A stretch of DNA of 22,819 bases from assembly GCA_031367505.1 (NCBI GenBank), contig JANLPY010000183.1, positions 1-22,819 on the forward strand. The letters are read 5' to 3'. The position numbers were made by a program, and so were the translations under genes. This DNA comes from JAKFWF01 sp031367505 (GTDB taxonomy: Bacteria; Pseudomonadota; Alphaproteobacteria; Rhizobiales; Hyphomicrobiaceae). The notes beneath the pieces were generated by a model. The model searched no databases, was not told the DNA's origin, and saw only the letters and a list, made by a program, of their open reading frames with translations. Positions 6,301 to 14,540 of this stretch are shown here, one piece after another. The first letter of the stretch is position 1. Every line of letters begins with the position of its first letter.

Positions 6301-6351
6301 CGTTATGCAGCAGCAAACATCAGGCCTACCGCTCGTGCGGCGTCACCGACG

Positions 6352-6388
6352 TAAAACGCCCCGAGAAGCCGAAGTCCCCGGGGCGAAA
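6352..6388 (-). terminator. Hairpin after the binding-protein gene
   Basis: On the minus strand CGCCCCG (6385-6379) pairs with CGGGGCG (6363-6357) with further partial pairing inside around TTCG, and is followed by TTTTAC. It lies 14 bases past the stop of the binding-protein gene. Such a partial terminator fits the usual need for much more binding protein than permease. Confidence 0.65.
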
Positions 6389-6401
6389 CTCGATTTTCAG
6401 A

Positions 6402-7658
6402 TCAGAGGTATTTATTGCGCTTTTTCCAATCGATCTCGAGCTCGTTGATGAGCTTCCAATCGACAGAAACGACTTCGGGCACGAACGGGTCGGCGGAGAT
6501 GGTCTGGCCCCAGCCGGTCGCGTAGTCGACGATCGTATTATCCTCGGCGCGCATCGTGATGGTGCCGTTGACGCCGAAGGGACTGTCGATGGTCATGCCG
6601 GTAATGGCCTCGATCATTTTCTTCGGATCGGCGCTGTTGGTCTTTTTGATCGCCTGGGTGATGAACTTCGCAGCGGTCGCGTTTTCCCACGACCAGTTCA
6701 GCGGGAACTCCTTGAAGCGAGCCCGGTAATCAGCCGACCACTTGGCGTTCGCCTCCGTCTTCGGGAACGTCGCGAGATAGCGCGAGCCCGAATGGATGCC
6801 CTTCGGCAGGTTCTTCACCGCCGTGACGATGGCGTAGTCCGCGACGTTGATCGCGAACACCTGCATCTGCGCGAATAGATTGTAGATGTTGGACTGGTCG
6901 ATGAATGCCGTGAGGTCGCCGCCCCAATGGCAGGTGTAGATGGCTTGCGGCTTTGCCTGCAAGATCTTGGTCAGCTGCTCGGTATAGTCGGCCTGGAACA
7001 ACTTCGGCCAGCTTTCACCGATCACCTCGGCGTCCTTGTGAAAATGCTTCAGAAGCTCGAAGAACAGCGTATTGCTGTCGCGCCCATAAGCGTAATCGGG
7101 CGAACAGCCCATCCACTTGTTGAGGCCCTTCTCCTTTGCCAGCTTGCCCGCATAGTAGCCAGCGGCGACCGAGTCGTGGATACTTTGCCTTGCCGACCGG
7201 AACGCGTTCGGCGCGCGAATCTTCGGATCAGCCGTCAGTGATGACGTCTCACCCATGTGAATGGTGAGCATGCCCAAGTCCTTCGCCACCTCCTGAATCG
7301 CAAACGCGGCGGCGGACGAGTCAGCGTCCAGGACTGCGATGCAACCGTCGCTGTTCACAAGTTCGCGGGCGAGGCGGGCGGCCTCTTCAGGCTTGCCCTT
7401 GCTGTCGCGGACGACAAGCTCGATCAGCCGGCCACCAAAGCCACCGGCGGCATTGAACTTCTCGAACTCGAAGTTGGCGCCATTCGAGGATGAGCCGCCG
7501 AGCATTGCGACACGTCCGGACGCGATCGTCACCATGCCAATCTTGATCGGGTTGTTTTGGGCTTGAGATATGTACGGGAAGCCCGCAATGCCGGCGACGG
7601 CACCGGCACCCTTTACGACGTTTCGGCGCGTAAGTTTTGACCCGACGGGCTTGGTCAT
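6402..7658 (-). CDS. Tat-exported substrate-binding protein of the liv-type ABC importer
   Basis: 418 residues from ATG 7658, with AGGGGAAA upstream. Residues 1-33 are a twin-arginine leader: KLTRRNVVKGAGAVAGIAG followed by FPYISQAQ, with likely cleavage after AQA or similar. The mature part is a type I periplasmic binding protein (Peripla_BP_6/LivJ-like): IKIGMVTIASG start, GGFGGRLIELVVRDSKGKP, then a first-lobe segment with VLDADSSAAAF and a second lobe including YAYGRDSNTLFFELL and SWPKLFQADYT. Such proteins bind branched-chain amino acids, amides, aromatic acids or other small acids. The ligand cannot be read here, so livJ or livK is not assigned. It is the first gene of the transporter unit. 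Tat export suggests folding before export, uncommon but known for this family in alphaproteobacteria. Confidence 0.9.
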   Translation of the reverse strand: MTKPVGSKLTRRNVVKGAGAVAGIAGFPYISQAQNNPIKIGMVTIASGRVAMLGGSSSNGANFEFEKFNAAGGFGGRLIELVVRDSKGKPEEAARLARELVNSDGCIAVLDADSSAAAFAIQEVAKDLGMLTIHMGETSSLTADPKIRAPNAFRSARQSIHDSVAAGYYAGKLAKEKGLNKWMGCSPDYAYGRDSNTLFFELLKHFHKDAEVIGESWPKLFQADYTEQLTKILQAKPQAIYTCHWGGDLTAFIDQSNIYNLFAQMQVFAINVADYAIVTAVKNLPKGIHSGSRYLATFPKTEANAKWSADYRARFKEFPLNWSWENATAAKFITQAIKKTNSADPKKMIEAITGMTIDSPFGVNGTITMRAEDNTIVDYATGWGQTISADPFVPEVVSVDWKLINELEIDWKKRNKYL

Positions 7659-7745
7659 GACGTTTCCCCTGCTGTGTGCACGCTTCTCGTTATTAAATGT
7701 ACGGACATGTCACTGACCAATATCTGCCCGGCTATGGCTACGGCG

Positions 7746-8095
7746 TCAAGCTTCAGGCGAGCAGCGCTGAAGAAAGCCGCATTCTTCGAGGTTGGTCGCA
7801 ACGGCCCCGCAGTTCACGCGCCATTTTCTGCGGAATGCTTTGCGCCGCCCGGCCGCCTGCTTGGCATCGGCGGCGTCGCTCATGCCGGTGGAACCGGCGG
7901 CGATCTCGTCGGTGATCTTCTTCATCGCGTGCGCGATCAGGTTGCGCGGCTTGTGGATGCCGTCGAAGACGCGCGCTTTCAGCACGATCCAGCGTCGGAC
8001 CGGAAGATCCGGCCACAGCGACACGAACGCCTTCTTCAACCCCGGCGCACCATCGACAATGGCACGTTCAGGTTGGCGCAAGCCGCGCTTCGTCC
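7746..8095 (-). pseudogene. IS256-family (mutator-type) transposase remnant
   Basis: The minus strand encodes RGLRQPERAIVDGAPGLKKAF, then LWPDLPVRR, KPRNLIAHAMKKITDEI and GRRKAFRRKWRVNCGAVATN. These match the central DDE region of IS256-type transposases (VDGAPGLxxA, PVQRCTVHKHRNLLAHA, RRKAFxRKW). About eight extra residues (ARVFDGIHK) interrupt the block where the family reads VHKHRN, and the cysteine of PVQRC is a tryptophan here. The N-terminal third and the C-terminal ER-containing part are absent: similarity ends after NLEECG and the frame stops at 7746. It is a dead fragment. Its right edge overlaps the end of the Wzy-type gene, and it separates the transporter from the polysaccharide genes. 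No terminal inverted repeats are recognised. Confidence 0.78.
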
Positions 8096-9492
8096 GGTAG
8101 CCCAGGCTTCAGCTGGCCGGCAATTGTCGCGCGCGACACAGTGAACGTCAGGATGAACAGGACTTGCAGCGGCCATTGGTAGACAACACTGACGAATGAA
8201 CCACAGACGAGGAAGCTGATCAATCCAGCGAATACGCCAGTCGCCAACATCACGCCCGTCGGCGAGCCAATCTTGCCGAATGCCGTTATGGCACGCTTGC
8301 AGTCCCTGACACACACCGACACCAAGGCGATAAAAACGGCCAGCCCTGGCCATCCGGCTTCGCCAAGTATCAAGAACCAGATGCTGTGCGCCGTGAGAGC
8401 AAGCCCCGTCACCGCCTCGGTGAAGTCGGGATACTGGGCCGCGAAGTTGCCCATGCCAACTCCCGTCAGTGGATAGGCCTTTGCCATGGCGATGCCTGCA
8501 TTCCATGCAAAGATGCGCCCCTGGGCCGACTCGTCGTCGAACGATTGAGTCCCATCGGCGTCGCGCTCGAGAAAATCCAGCGCCGGCCCCACGGCCGATA
8601 GGACAAGCAGCGCAACCAGCAGGAACATCGGTTTGGATTTGACGCGATGATACGCGATGGCGGCACACAGCGCTGCCATGCCAAATATCGCACCGCGGCT
8701 TTGGCACACAAGGATTCCCCATCCGATGACGAGGCCCGCGAACAGCGCGCTCAAGCGCTGGAGCCTCGAGCCTGACGACAGGGCTGCGACGGATGTGAGG
8801 CTGAGTGGCAAAAGGAGGATCAATGCCACATCGTTCGGATTTGCCAGCGCCCCGCTGCCCGCATACGCGCGCGTCCCCTCCACGAGATCGATCCCCAACC
8901 AGTAGGTGACGATAGCTGACAGCGCCACGATCACACCACCGATCACGCACATTCGGGCCAGGGCCTGGATTTGTCGCTCCGTACGGATGAACGTGACCAC
9001 GGCGCAAACCAGCAAGAGCACTTTGGAATATTCCTGCCAAGCCTCGAAGGCCAACGATCGGTCGCGAGCAACCGGCACTCCGAGCGTCAGCAAGGCCCAG
9101 AGCACCAAGAGCAGCACCGGTGCGGCGTGAAGCTCCAGGCGTCGTGGCGGCGCCGTAAAGATACGGATTATTACCGCAAGGATTGCCAGGGCGGCCAGAT
9201 AGATACTGAGTATGGCAGCCGGCGCCAACGCAGGATGGATTTCATTAACCTTGAAATTCAACAGGAAGACAGCTGTTACGACGACAATGTCCGGCCATTT
9301 CATGACAGCCAGAATTCCCAAGCCAATAGCTGGCACCAGCAGCGGGCCGCTCTCATTGGCAACGATGTACCAAATCCACAGCGTGATGGCCGTCGCTATA
9401 AATGCCACGAGCATTTGACCACCAGGCGACAATAGCTTTGCGCCAAGCGTGGCTGTAGACGGAAAACGCTGCATTAAACTTGCCAAAGCCAT
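8068..9492 (-). CDS. O-antigen ligase / polymerase family membrane protein (Wzy/WaaL type)
   Basis: About 474 residues from ATG 9492; an ATG at 9534 would add 14 residues, and neither has a clear ribosome binding site. About 11-12 membrane segments are seen, with the large periplasmic loop typical of the Wzy_C (O-antigen ligase) family between residues about 300 and 370. That loop and its borders contain VCQSRGAIFGM, SAQGRIFAWNAGIAMAKAYP and GVGMGNFAAQYPDF with a downstream AHSIWF. SRG, the R-x3-W and the H after GVGxGNF are the conserved positions. Such proteins either polymerise repeat units at the outer face of the inner membrane or ligate chains to an acceptor. With a Wzx-like flippase in the locus, polymerase is plausible. 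The last codons (RLAPT) overlap the IS256 remnant, so the original C-terminus may have been a few residues different. Confidence 0.8.
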   Translation of the reverse strand: MALASLMQRFPSTATLGAKLLSPGGQMLVAFIATAITLWIWYIVANESGPLLVPAIGLGILAVMKWPDIVVVTAVFLLNFKVNEIHPALAPAAILSIYLAALAILAVIIRIFTAPPRRLELHAAPVLLLVLWALLTLGVPVARDRSLAFEAWQEYSKVLLLVCAVVTFIRTERQIQALARMCVIGGVIVALSAIVTYWLGIDLVEGTRAYAGSGALANPNDVALILLLPLSLTSVAALSSGSRLQRLSALFAGLVIGWGILVCQSRGAIFGMAALCAAIAYHRVKSKPMFLLVALLVLSAVGPALDFLERDADGTQSFDDESAQGRIFAWNAGIAMAKAYPLTGVGMGNFAAQYPDFTEAVTGLALTAHSIWFLILGEAGWPGLAVFIALVSVCVRDCKRAITAFGKIGSPTGVMLATGVFAGLISFLVCGSFVSVVYQWPLQVLFILTFTVSRATIAGQLKPGLPDEARLAPT

Positions 9493-9534
9493 ACCCCTGC
9501 TGCGGTGACCGCATGGCGCACCGCCGGATCCCAT

Positions 9535-9686
9535 GATCAGCGCGGCAATCAGCCCAGCGCCCCAATATTATGATATCATTGCGTTCTTAGCTTCACAAGA
9601 TTAGCGTTCCTGGTTAAGGTTGGGCTCTTGCATAACGGTCGGTCGAGGTGCAGTTGGCGCCCCTGCCAACGCAGAGGCGAATACCT
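9535..9686. promoter_or_regulatory. Divergent intergenic region with ATGATATCAT palindrome
   Basis: The gap between the Wzy-type gene (minus) and the first GT4 gene (plus) contains the 10-bp palindrome ATGATATCAT at 9570-9579 in an AT-rich island (CAATATTATGATATCATT). The island probably holds the promoters of both genes and perhaps an operator. No exact -35/-10 pair is claimed. Confidence 0.35.
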
Positions 9687-10820
9687 ATGGGGACAATCCG
9701 TGTCGTTCACTGCATATCGAACTTTCAGATCGGCGGCACCGAGCTGAACATGGTGCGAACTCTGGAGCGGCTCGATCGCCGCGAGTTCTCACTCAGCGTC
9801 ATCGCATTGACGGACGAAGGCCCCCTCAGAGGGCGGGTCATCAAGGCCGGCATACCCGTTTCTCAGGTCAGCTTCGCCAAGCTCGGCCCAGCAGGCCTCG
9901 TCATGCAGGCTGCCAAACTCGTTCGCACCTTCGTTGCGATGCAGCCCGACGTCGTTCACTGCCACGATCGCTATAGTAACGCGCTCGTGGCACCCAGTGC
10001 GCGTCTGGCGGGCGTTCCACTCGTGATCAGCAGCCGGCGGTGGTGGACCGCGATGTCGCATCGGCGATACCGGATCGCAAACCAAATCGCGTATCGCCTG
10101 TCGCACAAGATACTCGCCAATTCACCAGCTGTGGCGCGGCTCATGATCGAGAGTGAGGGTGTTCCTGCCAGCCGCATTGTGATCGTGCCCAATTTTGTCG
10201 ACGACGGCGCCTTTGAGGAATTGACCGCTGACGCCATATCGGCCGCAAAGCACCGGTTCGGCATTCCAGAGGCCTCGCGCGTGATTACGGCCGTCGCGAT
10301 CCTGCGACCGGAAAAGCGGCTCGATCTTCTGATCGAGGCCGTCCAAAAGTTGCGCCATTTGACACCCGCCGTGCACCTCCTGATCGTCGGATCTGGGCCG
10401 TGCGAAGCCGCGCTGAGACAGAAAGCTGCCGCACTGACGATCGAGGATCGTGTGCACTTTGCGGGGTTTCTCGCCAGCCCACCCAACCCGCATCAATTTG
10501 GCGATATGTCAGTACTTTGCTCCCAGCACGAAGGATTTCCCAATTCGATCGTCGAAGCCATGGCGGCTGGCAAGGCCGTCGTCGCAACGCGCGTCGGAGG
10601 AATTCCCGATGCCGTCGAGGACGGCCGTACCGGCATTCTCGTCCCCCCCGGCTCAGCCAAAGATCTGGCCATATCGATCGATCGCGTTCTGGCAGATGAT
10701 CCGTTGCGTGACAGCATGGGGCGTGCCGCCAAGATCACTGCCCGGGAGAAATACGGCGCGCGCGCTGTCATCGACCAACTGCAAACACTCTATCGGACCG
10801 CACACCGCCCGATCAGTTAG
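9687..10820 (+). CDS. Glycosyltransferase family 4 (first copy)
   Basis: About 377 residues from ATG 9687 (AGAGG about ten bases upstream); a GTG at 9648 would add 13. The N-terminal Rossmann domain has IRVVHCISNFQIGGTELNMV, the GG loop of GT-B enzymes, and DVVHCHDRYSNALV. The C-terminal domain has AVAILRPEKRLDLLIEAV, HLLIVGSGPCEAALR, and the EX7E donor-binding motif in HEGFPNSIVEAMAAGKAVV followed by TRVGGIPDAVEDGRTGILV. GT4 enzymes are retaining transferases that use nucleotide sugars at the cytoplasmic face to extend lipid-linked repeat units. The sugar is not predictable. It is the first gene of the plus-strand run and is followed after 176 bases by the AsnB-type gene. All key motifs are intact. 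Confidence 0.9.
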   Translation: MGTIRVVHCISNFQIGGTELNMVRTLERLDRREFSLSVIALTDEGPLRGRVIKAGIPVSQVSFAKLGPAGLVMQAAKLVRTFVAMQPDVVHCHDRYSNALVAPSARLAGVPLVISSRRWWTAMSHRRYRIANQIAYRLSHKILANSPAVARLMIESEGVPASRIVIVPNFVDDGAFEELTADAISAAKHRFGIPEASRVITAVAILRPEKRLDLLIEAVQKLRHLTPAVHLLIVGSGPCEAALRQKAAALTIEDRVHFAGFLASPPNPHQFGDMSVLCSQHEGFPNSIVEAMAAGKAVVATRVGGIPDAVEDGRTGILVPPGSAKDLAISIDRVLADDPLRDSMGRAAKITAREKYGARAVIDQLQTLYRTAHRPIS

Positions 10821-10996
10821 ACGTGACATCGAAGAAGCGTGGCAGCGAACGATCAGAGCGGCCCCACATGCATATGGCTCGTTCAGATTGATTTCAAAAT
10901 TGGCACCACCCAGGCGCCCCATGTCTCCGATTGCTGTTGCTTGCATGTTCTCATCTGGCATAAGTGCACGAATAGTATCCCGAAGGGTTGTAACCA

Positions 10997-12934
10997 ATGT
11001 GCGGAATCGCGGGCGTCTTCGTGCCAGGCAAGGGCAACGCCCCTGAGCCCGCTGAGATCCAAGCCATGCTGTCTCGGATCGAGCATCGTGGCCCGGATGG
11101 ATGCGAGGTGATGGTGGACGGCTGCATTGGTCTTGGCCACGTGCGCTTGTCCATCATCGACCTGGCTGGCGGGACCCAACCCATTCACAACGAAGATCGC
11201 ACGATCTGGGTTATTCTGAACGGCGAGATTTTTAACTACATCGAGTTGCGCGCGGAACTGGCGGCAAAGGGGCATGTTTTCTATACACGGTCCGATACTG
11301 AGGTCATCGTTCATCTCTACGAAGAATTCGGTGAGAACTTCGTCGACCATCTGAATGGCCAGTTCGCCATTGCCCTGTGGGATCGCCGGAAAAGCAGACT
11401 GACACTCGCCCGCGATCGGTTCGGTATCCGGCCGGTGTTCTTTACCGAATCCCAAGGACGCCTGATCTTTGCCTCCGAAGTGAAAGCGATCTTCGCACTC
11501 CCCGAGATTTCCCGTCAGATCGATCCCCGCTCGCTCGCACAGATTTGCACTTTTTGGTCGACTCTCCAGCCGCGAAGCATCTTCACCGGCATCCAATCGC
11601 TTCCGCCTGGGCACATTCTCACGGTCGATGACAAAGGTTCCCGCCTGAAGAAATACTGGGATTGGGATTTCAGTGATGCGCACTCGTTGCCCTCGGATCC
11701 GAGCGAAATCATTCCAATGTTGCGCGAGCGGATCATCGAGGCCGTCAAGTTGCAGCTGAGATCCGATGTTCCGATTGGCGTCTATGTCAGTGGGGGGATG
11801 GATTCTGCCATCATCGCCAGCATCATCCGGCACTGCACTGACGTTCCATTGCGGACGTTCTCCCTGACATTCGAAGATGCCGAGTTCGACGAGAGTATCT
11901 GGCAAAGGGTGGTAACTGACGATTTACGCAGCGACCATACGGCGGTGCGCTGCAGCAAGCGTGACATTGCGCGGAACTTCCCGCGCACGATCTGGCATGC
12001 AGAAGCGACGGTTGTCCGGACCGCGCCGACACCGCTCATGCTTCTTTCAAGACATGTGCACGAAGCCGGCTACAAGGTTGTCGTCTCCGGCGAAGGCGCC
12101 GACGAGGTATTCGGCGGATACGATATATTCAAGGAAGCGAAAGCGCGCCGCTTTTGCGCGCGCCAACCCGGATCGCAGTTTCGACCGCGAATCCTGGAGC
12201 GCCTTTATCCTTATCTTTCCAACTCCCCCACGAAGAGCCGCGGTTTTGCGGCGGCGTTCTTCTCCCAAGGCATGGATCAGGTGAATGCGCCTTGGTTCGC
12301 CCATATTCCCCGGTGGACGACCACCGGCAGGGTCCGGAATTTCTTCTCCGGCGATGTCCGCGCGGCTCTGGTGGACTGGGATCCGTATCGCGACATCCAG
12401 GAGGCACTATCTCCGGAGTTATCCGACTGGGCGCCACTCGCACGAGACCAGTATATCGAAGCGCATACCTTGATGAGCGGGTATCTTCTCAGCGCGCAAG
12501 GCGACCGTGTCGCCATGGCGAACTCCGTCGAAAGCCGAGTCCCATTTCTCGACCACAACATCGTCGAATTCGCAAACCGGCTGCCTCCACATTTGAAGAT
12601 TAGCGGCATGACCGAGAAGTATCTTCTGCGCAAAGCATTCGAAGACATTCTACCACCAACCCTGGCCAGCCGGCCAAAGCAGCCCTATCGAGCACCCGAC
12701 AGCCAGAGCTTCTTCAACCAAGGCTTCGCGGAGGAGTACGTTGGCGATCTCCTGAACACGAATAGCTTGAAAACGGCCGGATACTTCGATGCCGACGCCA
12801 CGATGAAGCTTTTCGAGAAGTGCCGGGCTGGACGCGCCATCGGTTTTGCCGACAATATGGCCTTTGTCGCGATCCTTTCCACAATGTTACTGCATGAGCA
12901 GTTCGTGCTCGGCAGGCCGGTCGGAGTGCCTTGA
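10997..12934 (+). CDS. Asparagine synthase (glutamine-hydrolysing) family amidotransferase
   Basis: 645 residues from ATG 10997 with GAAGGG nine bases upstream. Residues 2 to about 210 are a class II glutamine amidotransferase domain: Cys2 in MCGIAGVF is the nucleophile, then IEHRGPDG, RLSIIDLAGGTQPI, ILNGEIFNYIELR and LARDRFGIRPVFF. The second half is the ATP-pyrophosphatase synthetase domain with the loop SGGMDS at residues 265-270, FSLTFEDAEFDES, VVSGEGADEVFGGYD and SVESRVPFLDHNIVEFA. It transfers ammonia from glutamine to an ATP-activated carboxylate. In surface-polysaccharide loci such enzymes (for example WbpS of Pseudomonas O-antigens) amidate uronic acids, whereas free asparagine synthesis is the default for the family. 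Its stop overlaps the start of the acyl-AMP ligase as TGATG, so the two are probably co-translated and functionally linked. Confidence 0.9.
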   Translation: MCGIAGVFVPGKGNAPEPAEIQAMLSRIEHRGPDGCEVMVDGCIGLGHVRLSIIDLAGGTQPIHNEDRTIWVILNGEIFNYIELRAELAAKGHVFYTRSDTEVIVHLYEEFGENFVDHLNGQFAIALWDRRKSRLTLARDRFGIRPVFFTESQGRLIFASEVKAIFALPEISRQIDPRSLAQICTFWSTLQPRSIFTGIQSLPPGHILTVDDKGSRLKKYWDWDFSDAHSLPSDPSEIIPMLRERIIEAVKLQLRSDVPIGVYVSGGMDSAIIASIIRHCTDVPLRTFSLTFEDAEFDESIWQRVVTDDLRSDHTAVRCSKRDIARNFPRTIWHAEATVVRTAPTPLMLLSRHVHEAGYKVVVSGEGADEVFGGYDIFKEAKARRFCARQPGSQFRPRILERLYPYLSNSPTKSRGFAAAFFSQGMDQVNAPWFAHIPRWTTTGRVRNFFSGDVRAALVDWDPYRDIQEALSPELSDWAPLARDQYIEAHTLMSGYLLSAQGDRVAMANSVESRVPFLDHNIVEFANRLPPHLKISGMTEKYLLRKAFEDILPPTLASRPKQPYRAPDSQSFFNQGFAEEYVGDLLNTNSLKTAGYFDADATMKLFEKCRAGRAIGFADNMAFVAILSTMLLHEQFVLGRPVGVP

Positions 12935-14466
12935 TGTTGTTGCACGACTTTCTCGACACGACGCTCGCTCGCTGCGCCGCCAAAACCGCCGTCGTGACCG
13001 CGGACAAGCGCTACACCTATAGCCAGATCGATCGGCTTGCTGATGCCGTCGCATGGAAGCTGAAGGAGTTTGGCGTCGAGCGCGGCGACCGGGTTGCGAT
13101 CTACCTCGACAACAACATTGAATTCGTCGCCAGCCTCTTCGGCATCCTCCGATTGGGCGCTGTCATGATGCCCATCAATCCCCTCTGCAAGACTGACAAG
13201 CTGGCATACATTCTGAATGATGCGGAGGCCGCCGCGCTGATTACCCATGCCGACCTCGCCGGCAATTGGCGACCCGCCTTGTTGCGGAACCGCAGCGTGC
13301 TTGGCTGCCTCGTATTGGACTATGAAACGGCCGTTGGGGAATGGCCCCAAACGTGCGTCGCGTTTCCCGGGGAGTACGGACCGGGGCCATCGTTCCGGTG
13401 TGACGCAACGATCGACCAGGATCTTGCCGGGCTCATCTATACATCGGGTTCGACGGGCGAGCCCAAGGGCGTCATGCTGTCCCACCTCAATATGGTCTCA
13501 GCCGCAACATCGGTCTCCACCTATCTCGGGCTGCGCCAGGACGATGTCATTTTTTGTGCACTGCCATTGTCGTTCGACTACGGGCTCTATCAAGTCCTCA
13601 TGACTTTTCTCAAAGGCGCGACACTCGTGCTGGAGCTGTCATTTGCATTTCCCGTCAAGGCCCTCCATGTGATGGCACGGGAAAAGGTCACGGTGTTTCC
13701 GGCGGTACCGACCATGTTCTCGATGCTCCTGGCACTTCGCACGCTGCGTCAATACGATCTGCCAGAACTGCGTACGATTACCAATACGGCGGCCGCACTT
13801 TCCGAGGAGCATATCCGGCAAATCCGGGGCGCCTTCCCTCAGGCGCAATTGTTTTCGATGTACGGACTTACAGAGTGCAAGCGGGTGACTTACTTGCCTC
13901 CCGCACAACTCGACATCCGGCCTATGAGCGTCGGAAGAGGCATGCCGAATGAAGAGGTTTGGCTCGCAGACGAATCCGGCCAGCGCCTTCCCAACGGCGC
14001 CACAGGAGAGTTGGTGATCCGGGGATCAAACGTCATGCGCGGCTATTGGCGCAAGCCAGCCGAAACAGCGGCCTGTCTCAAGCCTGGGCCAATCGCTGGT
14101 GAAATGGTCCTTTATTCCGGCGACCTATTTCGAACCGATGAAGACGGCTGGCTGTATTTCGTCTCCAGGAAGGACGACATCATCAAGACCAGGGGCGAGA
14201 AGGTCAGCCCACGCGAGGTGGAGAATACCCTCTACGCCCTGGACGGCGTGATGGAAGCAGCTGTGATCGGCACTTCCGATCCGCTCCTGGGCGAGGCCGT
14301 CAAGGCATTCATCGTGCTTGGTGATGGCGCGGCGTTGACCGCGCATGACGTGATCCGCCACTGCAGCGAGCGCCTCGAGACATTCATGGTGCCCAAACAC
14401 ATCGAGTTCGTCGAGAAATTGCCTCGGACCATCACGGGCAAGATACATAAATCCGGCCTCAGATAG
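12934..14466 (+). CDS. AMP-forming acyl-CoA synthetase / acyl-AMP ligase
   Basis: 510 residues; ATG 12934 overlaps the stop of the amidotransferase gene, a sign of translational coupling. It is an ANL-superfamily adenylating enzyme. The ATP loop is YTSGSTGEPKG at residues 169-179, the aromatic/A5 motif is YGLTECKRVTYLPP, the hinge and A8 motif are GWLYFVSRKDDIIKTRGEKV, and the adenylation lysine is K503 in TITGKIHKSG. Sequences of the form YGLTExxRxxYLPP are also seen in the acyl-CoA ligase linked to exosortase-A loci, as I recall it, but no exosortase is in this window. It activates a carboxylate with ATP and passes it to CoA or a carrier protein; the substrate is unknown and no acyl carrier protein lies next to it. 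A role in acylating or aminoacylating a sugar is an inference from context. Confidence 0.87.
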   Translation: MLLHDFLDTTLARCAAKTAVVTADKRYTYSQIDRLADAVAWKLKEFGVERGDRVAIYLDNNIEFVASLFGILRLGAVMMPINPLCKTDKLAYILNDAEAAALITHADLAGNWRPALLRNRSVLGCLVLDYETAVGEWPQTCVAFPGEYGPGPSFRCDATIDQDLAGLIYTSGSTGEPKGVMLSHLNMVSAATSVSTYLGLRQDDVIFCALPLSFDYGLYQVLMTFLKGATLVLELSFAFPVKALHVMAREKVTVFPAVPTMFSMLLALRTLRQYDLPELRTITNTAAALSEEHIRQIRGAFPQAQLFSMYGLTECKRVTYLPPAQLDIRPMSVGRGMPNEEVWLADESGQRLPNGATGELVIRGSNVMRGYWRKPAETAACLKPGPIAGEMVLYSGDLFRTDEDGWLYFVSRKDDIIKTRGEKVSPREVENTLYALDGVMEAAVIGTSDPLLGEAVKAFIVLGDGAALTAHDVIRHCSERLETFMVPKHIEFVEKLPRTITGKIHKSGLR

Positions 14467-14540
14467 CAGCGCCCATCGCACAGCACAATCTCTGTTGAAC
14501 TTTCGGTTCAGCTGAGCTTCCCAGCCTCCACTTCCTCCGT

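Noticed and set aside
14496..14510. TGAAC/GTTCA stem between the convergent ligase and AlgD-type genes as terminator
   Set aside because: Only five base pairs, low GC and no T-run; not convincing.
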